A stretch of DNA of 64,000 nucleotides from Ehretia macrophylla. Lineage: Eukaryota > Streptophyta > Magnoliopsida > Boraginales > Ehretiaceae. The position numbers and the translations under genes are program-made. Each line of letters opens with the position of its first letter. Positions within the stretch are counted from its first letter, which is position 1. The DNA lies in the NCBI GenBank assembly GCA_037974665.1, contig CM075771.1:34642425-34706424 (forward strand). Reading direction: 5' to 3'. The notes beneath the pieces were generated by a model that saw only the letters and a program-made list of their open reading frames with translations, did no database searches and was not told the origin of the DNA. Below are positions 12,640 to 23,975 of the stretch, piece after piece.

Positions 12640-13970
12640 GTCTCTATTGTTATCTCGAAATTTTAATTTTATCGTTATTGTGTAAAGTTAGTCAATTTAG
12701 TCTCATTGTTTTAAAAGAGTCAAGTTAGTTTTCATCACCAAATACTCAGTTAATTTATACTGTAAATGTTTTCATCCTCAGATGTTCAGTTAATTAATAC
12801 TGTAAATGTGTGGAAAATGTCTAAAAAGCTCTTATATAATTAACAAAATTACTAACATATTTTTTCAGAATATATCATATTCATACTTATTGTTTTACAA
12901 AATATTCAAATTAGTTTCAATTACACACGCAAAGTCGCACAGCCACGCGTATACACATCCGCACACAGCCACGCATATACACAAACATGCACATACACGC
13001 ACATATAGGGTCAAAACCATTTTCGTTCCTGAGATTTACTCTAAAGATCAAATTGGTCCCTCAGGTTTATAAAAAGACTAAAAAGGTCCCTCTAGTTAAC
13101 TTTTGTTAGCCAAATATTAATAGTCAAATGGTTGACTGAGTTAAAAGACCATTATAACCTTAGGTAACATATATTATAAAAGAAAATTACAATAAAAGTC
13201 TAAATCAGTCTAAAAAAAATATAATTCACATAATTCGTGTAGGAAAAAAAATAAAAACTAAAAAATATCAGTTCAAACATAAACAAATTAAAGTTAGTAA
13301 TATATCGTTAAAAAATGAACAATCATGATTCATTCTCTTTTCTGGGCGGTACCCTCGCTGTTAATTATGTCGATGATGATTGTTCATTTTTTAACGATAT
13401 ATTACTGAATTTAATTTGTTTATGTTTGAATTGATATTTTTTAGTTTTAGTTTTATTTTTCCTGCACAAATGTTGTAAATTATGTTTTTTGAGACTGATT
13501 TAAACTTTTTTCGTAATTTTCTTTTATAATATATGTTACCTAAGGATATAATAGTCTTTTAACTTGGTCAACCCTTTGACTATTAACATTTGACTAATAA
13601 AAATTAATTGGAAGGACCAATTTGATCTTTAGAGCAAATCTCAGAGACTAAAATGGTTTTTGCCCCTCACATACATGTACCTATATATACATAGAAACGC
13701 ACAATAGCACTTTGTGTGTGCATGTACGTGTCTGTGTATGTTTTTGTAATAGAGACTAAATTGAATATTTTGTGAAATAATAGAGATGAATAACAACGAT
13801 TAAGTCTAATATTTTTTTTCCCTCAAAATTTTCCTTGAAACAGTAATCACGTGTGTTCTATTAAAATTAGCTCAGATGTTAACGATAAGAACGAAATTAA
13901 TTTTTTTTTTTTAAATAATGAAAATTAAATTGAAAAACTAAACAATAAAAGACTAAATTAAAAATTCAAA
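12640..13970. repeat. Outer palindromic repeat carrying a nested foldback
   Basis: The left flank (from about 12640) contains TAGTCTCTATTGTT and ACAAAATATTCAAATTAGT. The right flank (to about 13970) contains the inverted counterparts, including ACTAAATTGAATATTTTGT. The inner edges are CA-rich on the left (12925-13000) and TG-rich on the right (13710-13745), also complementary. This outer foldback encloses the separate inverted element at 13008-13672. Ends are approximate. It belongs to the intergenic gap between two convergent genes. Confidence 0.6.
13008..13672. mobile_element. Foldback element with about 310-bp inverted arms
   Basis: The left arm starts GGGTCAAAACCATTTTCGTT and the right arm ends in its near-complement. 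The arms pair through landmarks such as CTCTAAAGATCAAATTGG, AGGTAACATATATTATAAAAG and AATATATCGTTAAAAAATGA. The loop is only about 45 bp (13331-13374). No open frame is present. It is a MITE-like foldback; the superfamily is uncertain because no exact target duplication was found. Confidence 0.75.
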
Positions 13971-14544
13971 TAAAAAATAGGAATTATTTGTAAAATTTGT
14001 TCTTTTTCTGTACAACATTTCAGTGGACAAAATTGGGCATTGAATTCAAAGTCTCATATAAGTGGAAGCTGATTGATTTTTCCACTAAGTACTACTTTGT
14101 TGGGTTTACTTAAGAATGTGTGTCAATTGAAATCCACTACCAACATTTTCTGTTGATATATAATGATTATATACCCAACAATTTGGTGGGTTTACTTGAG
14201 AATATCAGTCCAGCGCACTGAAGCTTGAGCTGCTACAACCTTTGATTTGGCAACCCTGCCGCTAAATCAAACCAAACGAAAAAAAGTCTTATCCTATTAA
14301 GATAAGATCGGCCATACAAATTTGAGAATATCATTAATTCCTATTGAGGTCTTATTCTAACTCATTTTAACTCTTTCTCTGCTCCTCTTACGATGTACTA
14401 AAAATAAATAAATAAGACGCAGTCTCGAAAGTCAGACCCACAGAGAGAAATCTTTTGCAAAGATGCAGCAACAAGCATTAAATCATTACTCATCAGAATT
14501 ATAAGTCATCATGTACTTCACAAACATAAAGGAAAACCCCTATT

Positions 14545-14550
14545 TTTATT
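14545..14550 (-). terminator. Candidate poly(A) signal of the HERP-like gene
   Basis: AATAAA on the minus strand lies about 50 bp beyond the stop codon at 14603. Confidence 0.45.
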
Positions 14551-14602
14551 TCCACTGTCTTTGGCTTTGCATGGCATTGTAATCTAATGTTGTATTTACA
14601 GT

Positions 14603-17600
14603 CTAATCTATGTTGTGAAAGCCTGGTAGAAGCGATGTGATGAAGCCAAAGACAATGAGTTGAATCTCCTTTACAATTCCCCACCAGCGATTGCCTCCAG
14701 GTTCCACCACCTGCTCATTGCCTACTTCCCTGTTTTCGTCCTCGACGGGCTGATTCTGATGCTCAACCCTAGGTTGTCCATCTGCCATGAAAACCATCAA
14801 TCAGAGTTAAACGAGTTCCTCACCGTTAATGATTTCATTGCTTGTTATTAATATATCTAAGGCAATCTGAGAGTATAAGCATTACATGACAGACGTAAAA
14901 GACGCAAATTTTCATTCAGAAATCCATCCACGCCGAGAAATGTCATCAGCCTAATTTGGTGTGTTTGCAACCAGTGTTTCCCTTGTCCAGTGTATTAACT
15001 CCTTGCACAAGTTGGGAACTGACTCAAAATAAAGAAAAAGATTCCTCACTTTGGGTTTTTCTCTTTATGCGCCCTTTTTCTTTTTTCTTTTGGAGTCTTT
15101 CTATTTCAGGAAACATATTTGTTCTTATCGCAAGCATATCTTTAACTAGACAAATGAATTTGAGCATGCAGGTCTCTTTTCAGTTTTCTCATCTATACTT
15201 GTCTTTGATCTTTTGCCTATAAACCAATATGTGAAAATTATAGAATTATTAATGTAATTAAACGCTTCTGAATGGCCACCATCTTACTGTGGGACCTTAA
15301 TGTGTGTCGGTATAGGAGAAAGACCTAATTGTTTTTGTTCTATGATTACTGAAAAAGTTCAAAACTCCCATTTGGGGAGGAGGGGGGCATCTTCGAGCAT
15401 GGTGAAAGAGCACTGAACAAACGAGATGCATCACAGAATAGTTTTCAAACACTTTGGTGGGGATGGGGATGGCTCCCCTTTCCTGCACTAACCTCTGCCG
15501 GTGACAATAACATCGCTAGATCATCACAACTTCATCCGCTAGCACTGGCATCAAATCTCAAGCAAGTACCAATAACATTTTTACTTTGCTCCATACGCAC
15601 GTAACAAAAACTTAGTACAGGTTTTTTCTTTTTATTTTTTTTTTAGAGCCTGAAATTGCAGGCCCCAATGCAGGCACCAGAGGATTACACGTTAAACCAG
15701 AACGAAAGTTTACGAAACCTAGACTAATGAGAAGAGCAGCTTAAGTCGGAGGGGCGTCTGTTGAAAGATAATATATTGCCCAAACAATCAACGCTTATTA
15801 AAACTTAGGTATAAAACTGCTAGTTGGTGAAAGATATATGCCTTCGGGTTGGATGACCAGACACAAACAACATATACGTACTATATCCAAGAATATGCGC
15901 ACCAACGCAATGAAACTTCTATCAAGTACTATATTTTCCCCCTTAACCACTCCATTAGTTTGTAGTTTATGAGAATTGAGTGAGTGAACATACCTGCGCC
16001 AGCTGCATCTTCATTGCCTTGCCTCCCTCCAGCTGGATCAATATCTCCCTGAACAGCTGGCCTAGGTGGTCGGGGGGGTGCAGCTGCCCTCTGCATTCCT
16101 TGTGAAAGCCATCGTACTAATGGCGCAAGTGCTCCAGTTTGATATCTACATTACAAAATAGTAAAATGGAATTACCACTGATAGATAAACAGGCAAGAAA
16201 CGTTGAACTAGGGAACCAAGCAGGATCAGTAACATGCAAAAAACTCAAAAGAGAAGATAAATAAATCAATTTACAGAAACCATCGCAATTTTCTTCCAGA
16301 TAGAATGTATTGACGATTTTGCATATAGAATGGACATCTACCCATCAGGTGGAGGCAAAAAGATGAGAAACCAGATCAGAATTACTTACAGATAAATAAC
16401 TGCAGCAAAAAACACTAGAAGAGCAAGCCTTTCTCTTGATCCATCTTGGTTAAACAAAAAAACTACTGCTGCTAGCTTTAGCATAAGCAATAAGTCAATG
16501 TGGAATGCAATTTGGAATCTCCTTACAACCACGTGTCTTTGGGGTGCAGGCAGCTGTTGTTGCTGTGGCTGTTGCTGACCTACTTGTCCCTGATCTTCAT
16601 CTGCAGCTGCGGTTTCTGAAGAGCTGCGTGCACTGTTAATGGGCAGTTGCATGGGAGGTGTAAGCAAGGATCTTGAAAAGATCAAATAAATTCCGCAAAA
16701 TGCATAGATTCCTGCATCTCTCTAGAGAAGTTTGCCTTTAGTTCAAAGCTCAGTTACAAATTAATTCATTTGGCTAAATCTCTAATTTTCAAGAAAAACT
16801 AATTGTTGAATCTTGTTGAAGTTAACATATCCTTTAGCCAGAGTCAAGATGACAGGAATTCAAAAAGGGGATAAGGATCCACTAGCTACTTTTGACAAAG
16901 AGTACAGGAGCTGCCTCCTTGGTTTCTCAAAGATTAGTTTTATATCTTCCTATGTTTAATTATCAGCCTCCAATCTTTTCTTCTAAATCCTATATGTCTC
17001 TCCACATTCTCTCTTCCAAGAGAAGGATGAGGAATGGGATCCGTGCTCTGGATTACGGCTAGCCTTTACCATGGAATGGACCTTCATACAGAGAAAATGC
17101 CTTTCGTGTGTTCAATATAATCAGTCCAAAAAAGCCACCTAATATAGCTTTCAATAACTATTCCTGCGCTTACCCTGCGGTGACACAGAACATAGAAAGG
17201 CTGGAGGAAAAGGAATACTTCAAAAAAAGGAAGATTCACTTATTAACCTGCAATCTATTACCTAACAACGCATCCCAGCCTAGATTGGCTTCCTAGCTAT
17301 GAACTCACACTAGAACATTGAATGGACCTTCGGACAGAGATATATGCATTTGACATGTTGAATATGGTTCAGTTATAACTGGCCTTACTGAAGCAAAGTT
17401 CTTATTACATTAGAAAAGATTCATGCCTATGCTGTTCAACATGCATAGATGAACACTCTCACAAGTTACATGTGTAAAAATAAAAATCATTACAATAATG
17501 ATCAACTAATTGGGCCAAGTCACCACGCATTTTTATTGGAACAATCAGTCTCCCATATGGCAAAGTACAAAGTGAATTAAAATTAAATGCATTATCTCTA

Positions 17601-18773
17601 AGTTACTAAACCACAGTTACCATTGGAATCTATACTTCTATGCTATATATAAACTCTTCTCCTGGCTAACACAAACAGCCAATGGGTTCAATCAAGAACT
17701 AAGAGAAGGTGGTAAGGAGACGTTTGCAAATCAAACAATGAAGAACATTATTAGATCCTAAAGCCATGTCAATCAGGAAGATCGCTTACGTGGGTACATT
17801 ATAAGTAAAAGGAATAAGCGTGTTTGGCGGAAATCCAGTAACTGGTCCTGTAAAAGGATGTACAGGAACAGCATAAAGACCACGTCCACGATTTATCTGT
17901 TCCAGGTCTTGTTGCAAAGGCGACAACCCAGGAACAAGCACAGGGTACATGACAGGAAATGTCTGAAAATCACCATTAGGTGAAGTAAATCCACCGAATG
18001 CAGGTACCTGTGGAAAGAGATGAGAAGAGATTACATGCTATAGCGGGTAACATGTCCAGGAAACATATCCAAATAGAATGAGTAAAATGCCAAAAAAAAA
18101 AAAAAAAACCTCTGGTGTTCGAATAAACCTTGCGGTGTCTTAATAAATCTAATAACCCTCTAGATTGCAGCTCATGGCCAAAGGCAGAATTTTGTTTCGA
18201 CACATGCTTCTAAACCATAGGGGTGATTAAATTATTACGGTAAAACAACCATAATGTGCAACTTGAGCAAAACACGAGAAACTTTTTTGCCGTTACCCAA
18301 ATAAAGGCTTAGCTAAACAATGGCTTGACAGAAATATATACATCCAAATATAGAAACTAAAAAACCATCAGCTCAAAGTAAACATCAAAAAGACTAAATT
18401 TTTAGATGAGCCCTCACAATTTTACAGAAAATACAACATAAAAATACAATTAAATAGCACATGTCCATCAGGAAATCAATGTAACCCAGAAAATATCAAT
18501 ATATATTGAGGTCATAAAGCTTAAAATATCGATTTTTTTTTCTTCTTTTTGGCAAGTTAAAAGACCCCAAAGTAGATTTCACCCTTCCCGGATCATAGCA
18601 GGAGTTTCATGCAACGGACTGTTCAATTAGACAAATCAATTGAAAAGTTTATATGGAATTTAGAGAAAATTGGAAAAAATGCGAATCTGGGTCTGTTTTG
18701 TGTTGGTGTGTTGTGGTGGATTTTGACAAGAAGAATGGTCCGAGGCGGCCTGCCTTGGTTGTTCTTCCGCCAT
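14603..18773 (-). CDS. HERP-like ER membrane protein
   Basis: Four exons join in phase on the minus strand: 18007-17790, 16671-16390, 16145-15994 and 14781-14603. They encode a Pro/Gln-rich N-terminal part, a poly-Gln stretch, and a strongly hydrophobic region around FHIDLLLMLKLAAVVFLF and LALLVFFAAVIYLY. A Pro/Glu-rich linker and the ending WWGIVKEIQLIVFGFITSLL then PGFHNID follow. The paired hydrophobic segments plus the FxxSLLP tail resemble the C-terminal part of animal HERP (HERPUD), an ER-stress protein that works with the Hrd1 degradation complex. No ubiquitin-like domain is seen. The likely first exon starts at the ATG at 18773 (MAEEQPRQ...), but it lacks a usable GT donor in the right phase, so the N-terminus is unresolved. 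The role in ER quality control is inferred by family. Confidence 0.8.
18563..18625 (+). mobile_element. Remnant of the 3' part of an Au-type SINE
   Basis: The run CACCCTTCCCGGATCATAGC followed by GGAGTTTCATGCAACGGACT resembles the Au SINE 3' region (pyrimidine block, CATAGC-GGAG, then a GGCTG-like end). It lies in the first intron region of the HERP-like gene. No promoter boxes remain. Confidence 0.4.
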
Positions 18774-18829
18774 TGAAAAGCGCTCTTTTTCTTCTGCAAT
18801 GATGCAGATCTAAGAAATTTCTTTTTTTT

Positions 18830-21050
18830 TTTTTTTAAATTCTCAACTTATCGTTTGTTATTAATCAGTAATAAAAGAAGATTTTAGTTTTTTCTTTGGG
18901 GGTTGAATATTGGTTTTTTTGTTGTTGTTGTTCATTACGTGTTATTTTCTTGTTGACCCAATGAGATTTTGCCACGTATATGACTAGTAAATCTTGCTTC
19001 TTTAGTCTCAGTTTTTTTTTTTACCAATTATAAAAGATACCTTTATGCTTAAAAAATTATATGTATGCCTCCCTCTTTTTTTTTTTTGGTTTCAAAATTT
19101 ATACCTCCCTCTTAGCTTTCACCTCCATTATTTATTCTCTATCCCATCTAACAAATTCACCACCCCTTCTTGTGACACTTTTATCATTATTATTTCTTCC
19201 TCATTCCAACACTTTCACCATTTCCTCCCTCTTTACCTGACTCTTGCCTTTAGATGAACTCTAATTGTCTCTCTATTTTTTTTTTTTTTTTATAATAAAG
19301 AGTTAAATTAGTGATTATTTACTTTTATAAACTCAATAATTATCAGATTAATATAATTTAAGTTGTTAAATTTTATTATTATTATTTTTTCAACACTTAT
19401 TATGGAGAAAGTACTTGACAAAAAAAAAAAAACTTTTAATTCTCATTTGCGCCATAACGTTTGTTTGAAAAGAGCTTGATTTAAAAAAAAAAAAGAAGCA
19501 GCAAGCTATTTTTCACTCGCAAAAGCATCAAAATGGCTAGCTCACATATTTGGCAAACTTGATAACTAACTCTCTACTTTGACTAAAAAGCCCAAGTAGA
19601 TAGTATTATTGGAAATGCTCTTATAGTAGACCATTATCCACTTTATTGCAAGTATTTTGGCACTTTTTAAACCAAGTTGTGGTGCTTTATTGGGAGTTAA
19701 CAATGTTGATAAGTGGTGACTTATTGATTGAATTGTTGTTAGGAGTAAAATATTGTATTTTGGTGGTTGAACTAGTTCTTTAAATGAAGACATAAGCATT
19801 TTGATCAAGAAATCTTTTAATTTCTATAAGATGAAGTTTTAAAACTCGCTAAACTATTGTTTTAGTCAAACTCCGGCCATTGAAAAAGATATTAATGTAG
19901 GATTGTTTATGATATGTTAAATTATAAGGACACCTTTTGTAATTATCATAAATGCAGCTTTTACCACTAACCACTTCGCTATTAAAAATGATGCTAAAGT
20001 AATTTATAAGGCTATCACTTGCTCTAGTTATACCCAAAATTTGCACCTAACTTAACAAAATATTAAGGTTGTCATGAGTAAGTCAGTTTGAAAAACCGAA
20101 CACCCGGAAATTTTCAGACCCCTCCAGTAGGCTAAATGGTCTACAGATAATTAGGTATTTGCTTATGTATTTAGCGATTTTCACCTTGACCCATGTAATA
20201 TTGCCAAGGCCATCAATATAAATAAGCACAGAGTAGAAGGGGTGAGACATCACACACGACGATTGTTTAATAAACCGGCTTTGCCTCGCTTATATATTAA
20301 AAACATATAAAATAGAATAACTAAAAAGTGAGAGAGAGAGAGAGAAAGAGAGATGGGGGAAGGAAAGCAATTACTTGGATGAAAACCAAAAATGCCGAAT
20401 TAATTCAGCTTATTAGTTTCAACACACAGGAGCCTTTCTTTTAACTTCAAATGCTAATTTGAACAACATTCTTTTCTGGGTGGGTGCTAATTTAAACAAC
20501 ATAAACACAAGGTCATAGATCATCTTTCTGGGTAGATGAGACCAGAGCTGGTAGATTGAAGAGAAGGCTCCCAGACTTCCGGCGATCCATCCATCTGTAC
20601 AAACCAACTGATATGCTCACGTGTGTGTCTCTTGTAACAAGCCTCCTCCTTTTGGCTTCCCCAGGTTTAAGATATATACAATAGCGAGCGAGCCTGCATA
20701 TTCCAATCAATAGAACATCAAAATGAAGGTAAAAGGTTTCACGCTACTCATTTGCCGAATAAGACCCAGAGAAAAGATACTTTCCAGGATGTGTTCAGGT
20801 AATATATGAGTGTAATAGAACAAATAAGGATTCAATGCTTTTATAGGGTGAAAACAAAAACAAGAATGTAGAAATTTGAATCAACAGAGAAGATATTCTC
20901 TTCTCATTAGCAAGATTAGACAGAGATGCTAAAATCAATAGATATGATTGTAATATTCAACAGAAATGATATTTCTCTTTTCATTAGCAAAGCTAGATGG
21001 AGAAGCTAAAATTAATAAATAGGATGCAGTATTCAGCGGCACTATACATG
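18830..21050. other. Intergenic region without a recognised gene
   Basis: This lies upstream of the HERP-like gene and downstream of the gene at 21406-22659. It holds T-rich runs (19010-19090, 19276-19290), A runs and a short GA microsatellite (about 20330-20353). No coding exon with a plausible domain was found. Confidence 0.55.
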
Positions 21051-21059
21051 GCATTCGAA

Positions 21060-21197
21060 GGGGAGCCTTGGTGCAATGATCAGGCTATTCCCATGTGACG
21101 TGGAGGTCACGGTTCGAGCCGTGGAAAGAGCCTCTTGCAAGGCTGTACCCTATAGACTCCAAAGTGGGTCCAAACTTGTGCAACAGGCAGCCCTTTA
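21060..21197 (+). mobile_element. Au-type tRNA-derived SINE
   Basis: The element opens GGGGAGCCTTGGTGCAATGA, continues with CATGTGACGTGGAGGTCACG, and carries a canonical B box GGTTCGAGCC (21111-21120). GTGGAAAGAGCCTCTTGCA follows, and it ends near CAACAGGCAGCCCTTTA. This order matches the Au SINE family, widespread in angiosperms. It is shorter than the full family consensus I remember, so an internal deletion is likely. No exact flanking duplication was seen. It sits just past the stop of the gene at 21406, possibly in its 3' UTR. Confidence 0.85.
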
Positions 21198-21405
21198 TGA
21201 CTGCAGTATTCATGGGGCTGGACAACTGCAATATCAAAAAATATAGTCCAACTCTAATTTCTAAACTGTGAATCAAATGTGTCCGTTGAACCACATATCA
21301 ATGAGCAAATATCTAGCTATAATGACAGTAAATTTCTGACACTAGACAGCCTACAATAGCAACATGGGTGACTCACCATCAATACCAGTTCTGTCGACAT
21401 GTCTT

Positions 21406-22659
21406 TCACCCTTCCTCATTCTCACTACTAGACTCAACTGCCGAGTTATCACAAATCTTCACCTCAACTTCCAGCTCCATCGGAACTGGATGAGAGGGCG
21501 CAGTACCTGCAACTCAGAAAGGTCCATCAAAATTAGACACCGTCATATGCATTATTTCATAATTGTTCCTACAATCCCAGCTACTGACAATTTCAGTGCA
21601 TCAGAATCCGAAAATTTACAGGATAAAAAATAGAATAAACTTATCCTTGTTTATTATTTCGACCCAATTAATGACTTCAGGAATTGGTCATTTATTTAGT
21701 GAGAGGTCAAAATTATCTTGCATATGTTCATTATCAGAACGAAATTCGAGTAGAGAGGCTAGAGCTATCTTGCATTTGTCCATTGTCACAATAAAATCTT
21801 CTATCCATGGCGGCGGCCTTTCCCGAATTGTGTCTAATTTCTACTTTAATCTTCATTCTAACACCCATGATTTCAACAGTCTTTTAGCCAAATACAGTCT
21901 AACCCCAAATAATAACCCCGATTTACTACTTAAACCCACAACATTAAATTATATAATCTAACCCCAAATAATAAACCCGAGTTACTACTTAAACTCGCGA
22001 TATTAAATTATAATCCCACACACAGCCCACATAATAAACTCGAGCTATTATTTAAACTCATGACATTAAATTATAATCCGCAATAGTATCACGTATTATA
22101 TCACAGTTACAGAATTGCACAAATCAAAAAATAAATAAATAAACAATTTCATAACTCATCAAAATTATAAACCCTAAAATATAATTTAACCTCGCTAACC
22201 TTCAATAAAATAAGAAGAGGAAGGCCAACGACGATTCGACCCAAACGACAACGTCTCATCCAGCGTCAGCCGGCGAGGACGAGGCGGAGTCCGCGGCGCG
22301 GCGGCCGACAATTTCTCAACGACCTCGATGAACTTAGTTGGATGTGATGATGCATCGGCGTTGGTAGGTGGGACCCAGTAGGAGTAACCGGGGAGGAAAG
22401 GAAGCCAATCGGGGGCGGCACGTCTGGCGATGATGTTCTGAATTACTTCCTCTAGCTTACGGATCCCGCCGGCGCCGCTGATGACGCCGTCACCATCGGT
22501 GGTGGATGAGGAGTCGAGGTCCAATTCGATTAATTGGGCCTGGTGGGCCTTACCGGACCGGTGGCGTTGGGTTAGTATATGAGGAGAGATTGAGATTGAG
22601 ATTGTTGGGTTGCGGGCTATTAGGCCTTGAGTAAAGATCCGACCCATTGCCATTGCCAT
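21406..22659 (-). CDS. Small plant-specific protein, probably organelle-targeted, function unknown
   Basis: Exon 1 (22659-22200) and exon 2 (21506-21406) join at G|GT to give 186 residues. The first ATG (MAMAMGRIF) opens an Arg/Ser-rich stretch of about 35 residues with no acids, typical of a mitochondrial or plastid presequence. A conserved-looking core follows: KAHQAQLIELDLDSS, LEEVIQNIIARRAAPDWLPF, PGYSYWVPP and RRWPSSSYFIEG. The tail is acidic (ELEVEVKI ... SSSENEEG). I recognise the DWLPFxPGxSYWVPP type as a plant family without known function. If the intron is retained, the frame stops one codon later (GGT TAG), giving a 154-residue form. A GA microsatellite lies directly upstream in the probable 5' UTR. 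Confidence 0.82.
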
Positions 22660-22677
22660 TGTGAACAAGAAATGTTC

Positions 22678-22721
22678 AGAGAGAGAGAGAGAGAGAGGAG
22701 AGAGAGGAGAGAGCGAGAGAA
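22678..22721. repeat. GA/CT microsatellite upstream of the gene at 21406-22659
   Basis: An imperfect (GA)n run lies about 20 to 60 bp before the start codon; it reads as CT-rich in the transcript direction. Such tracts are frequent in plant 5' UTRs and bind GAGA-type factors. Confidence 0.8.
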
Positions 22722-23975
22722 ATGGGTAGGTAATTCTAGAGGGGGGTCGAATATGTAAAAGTAAATTGGATGGGGTACAGAATAGTTGACCGTGATATTT
22801 CTTTTCGTGACGAAAAATTCACTCCATACACGCGACTGAAACTAATAAATACCTCAGATCGAGCTATTGTAATCCCGAATCTAATTGTCCTCTTAATTCA
22901 CACTCCGATGTTAAGTCAGACAATGGGATGTCAATGTACTCGTCGAAAAAATTTAATGTCTTATGGTAATGTCTAATTCAATTTATACATTATAGACTGA
23001 TTAAGGTAAATATAGTTTTTAGATTAATTAAAAAAAAAAAATCACTCTATGTTCATTCATATTAAATTTATCTTAAATTTATAAATTTTATTGTCGTGAC
23101 ACGCCTTTGTACTTTATTTTAAAATTAAAAACTTATAATGTAGTGACACCTATATTTATTATTTATTAATTAAAAAACATAAGTTTAGACTCAAAATGTT
23201 CTAAACTAAAAGAAAAAAGAAATAGAATACTAGACTTTGGATTACAACACCTTTGCTAACCAATTCTTAAGGACTTGTGGACTATGATATTATTCTACTC
23301 ACACTGGTCAATATAGCTTGACAATTCAAAAAAAAAAAATGGTCAATATGTGAAAGCATACAACTATTTTTTTTTTGGTCAAAGAAAGCATACAACTATT
23401 AATTAATTATTCTCGAGAAACATAAATTTTTTTGTTCGTGTTAAACTGAACTACATTTGATGCTTTGTTTTTATTTATTTATTTCTTTCTTTCTTTCTAA
23501 AAAGTGGAGTTGCATTTGATGCCAATAGTTACATTAGCCAATGTCCAGGGAATTTTTTATTATCTGAGCATCTGATTCAACAATAACTTTTTTGAAACCA
23601 ATAGGTGTGTGTGTGTAAGGGATTTGGCAAGAGAATCCGAAGGCATTCCCATTGATCAAGTTACCCAAACTATCCCTACAAATGACTTGCAATGCTTCTT
23701 GTATAATTCTCGTGACCGGAGTGTACACTTAATTAGTTTGATCTTTTAGATAAAAGATGCATCACAATTAAAATTGATCACAAAAGAATAAGCAAAGTTA
23801 TCATTTTTTGTTTTATGCATCCGTTGTATAATGACGTGGCGGTGCAGTACGTTGATGTTGTTTTTGCGCCAACAAGATATGCACGTACTCATCTCTAGGA
23901 ACCAAGAAGATCATAGCTGCTCATAAAGAATAAAAGAATACAATCGAATTGAATTCATAGAGTAAAGAAGGACCT
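22722..23975. other. Intergenic stretch with degenerate repeats
   Basis: AT-rich sequence with poly-A and poly-T tracts, a (CTTT)n run near 23480-23500 and a (GT)n run near 23605. The only coding trace is a LINE-like RNase H remnant at 23534-23728. Confidence 0.6.
23534..23728 (-). pseudogene. LINE-type RNase H fragment
   Basis: A 64-codon open frame contains ICRDSLGNLINGNAFGFSC and KKVIVESDAQIIKNSL. The CRDxxGN block and the VESDAQ block are hallmarks of the RNase H-like domain (RVT_3 class) of plant non-LTR retrotransposons. Only a fragment remains, with no adjoining reverse transcriptase. Confidence 0.6.

Noticed and set aside
12806..13072. His/Thr-rich frame over CA repeats
   Set aside because: Low-complexity translation of a CA-rich segment at the inner edge of a foldback repeat; no gene signals.
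21060..21197. tRNA gene
   Set aside because: The B box and A-box-like region are tRNA-derived, but no cloverleaf can be drawn and the extra 3' part matches an Au SINE.
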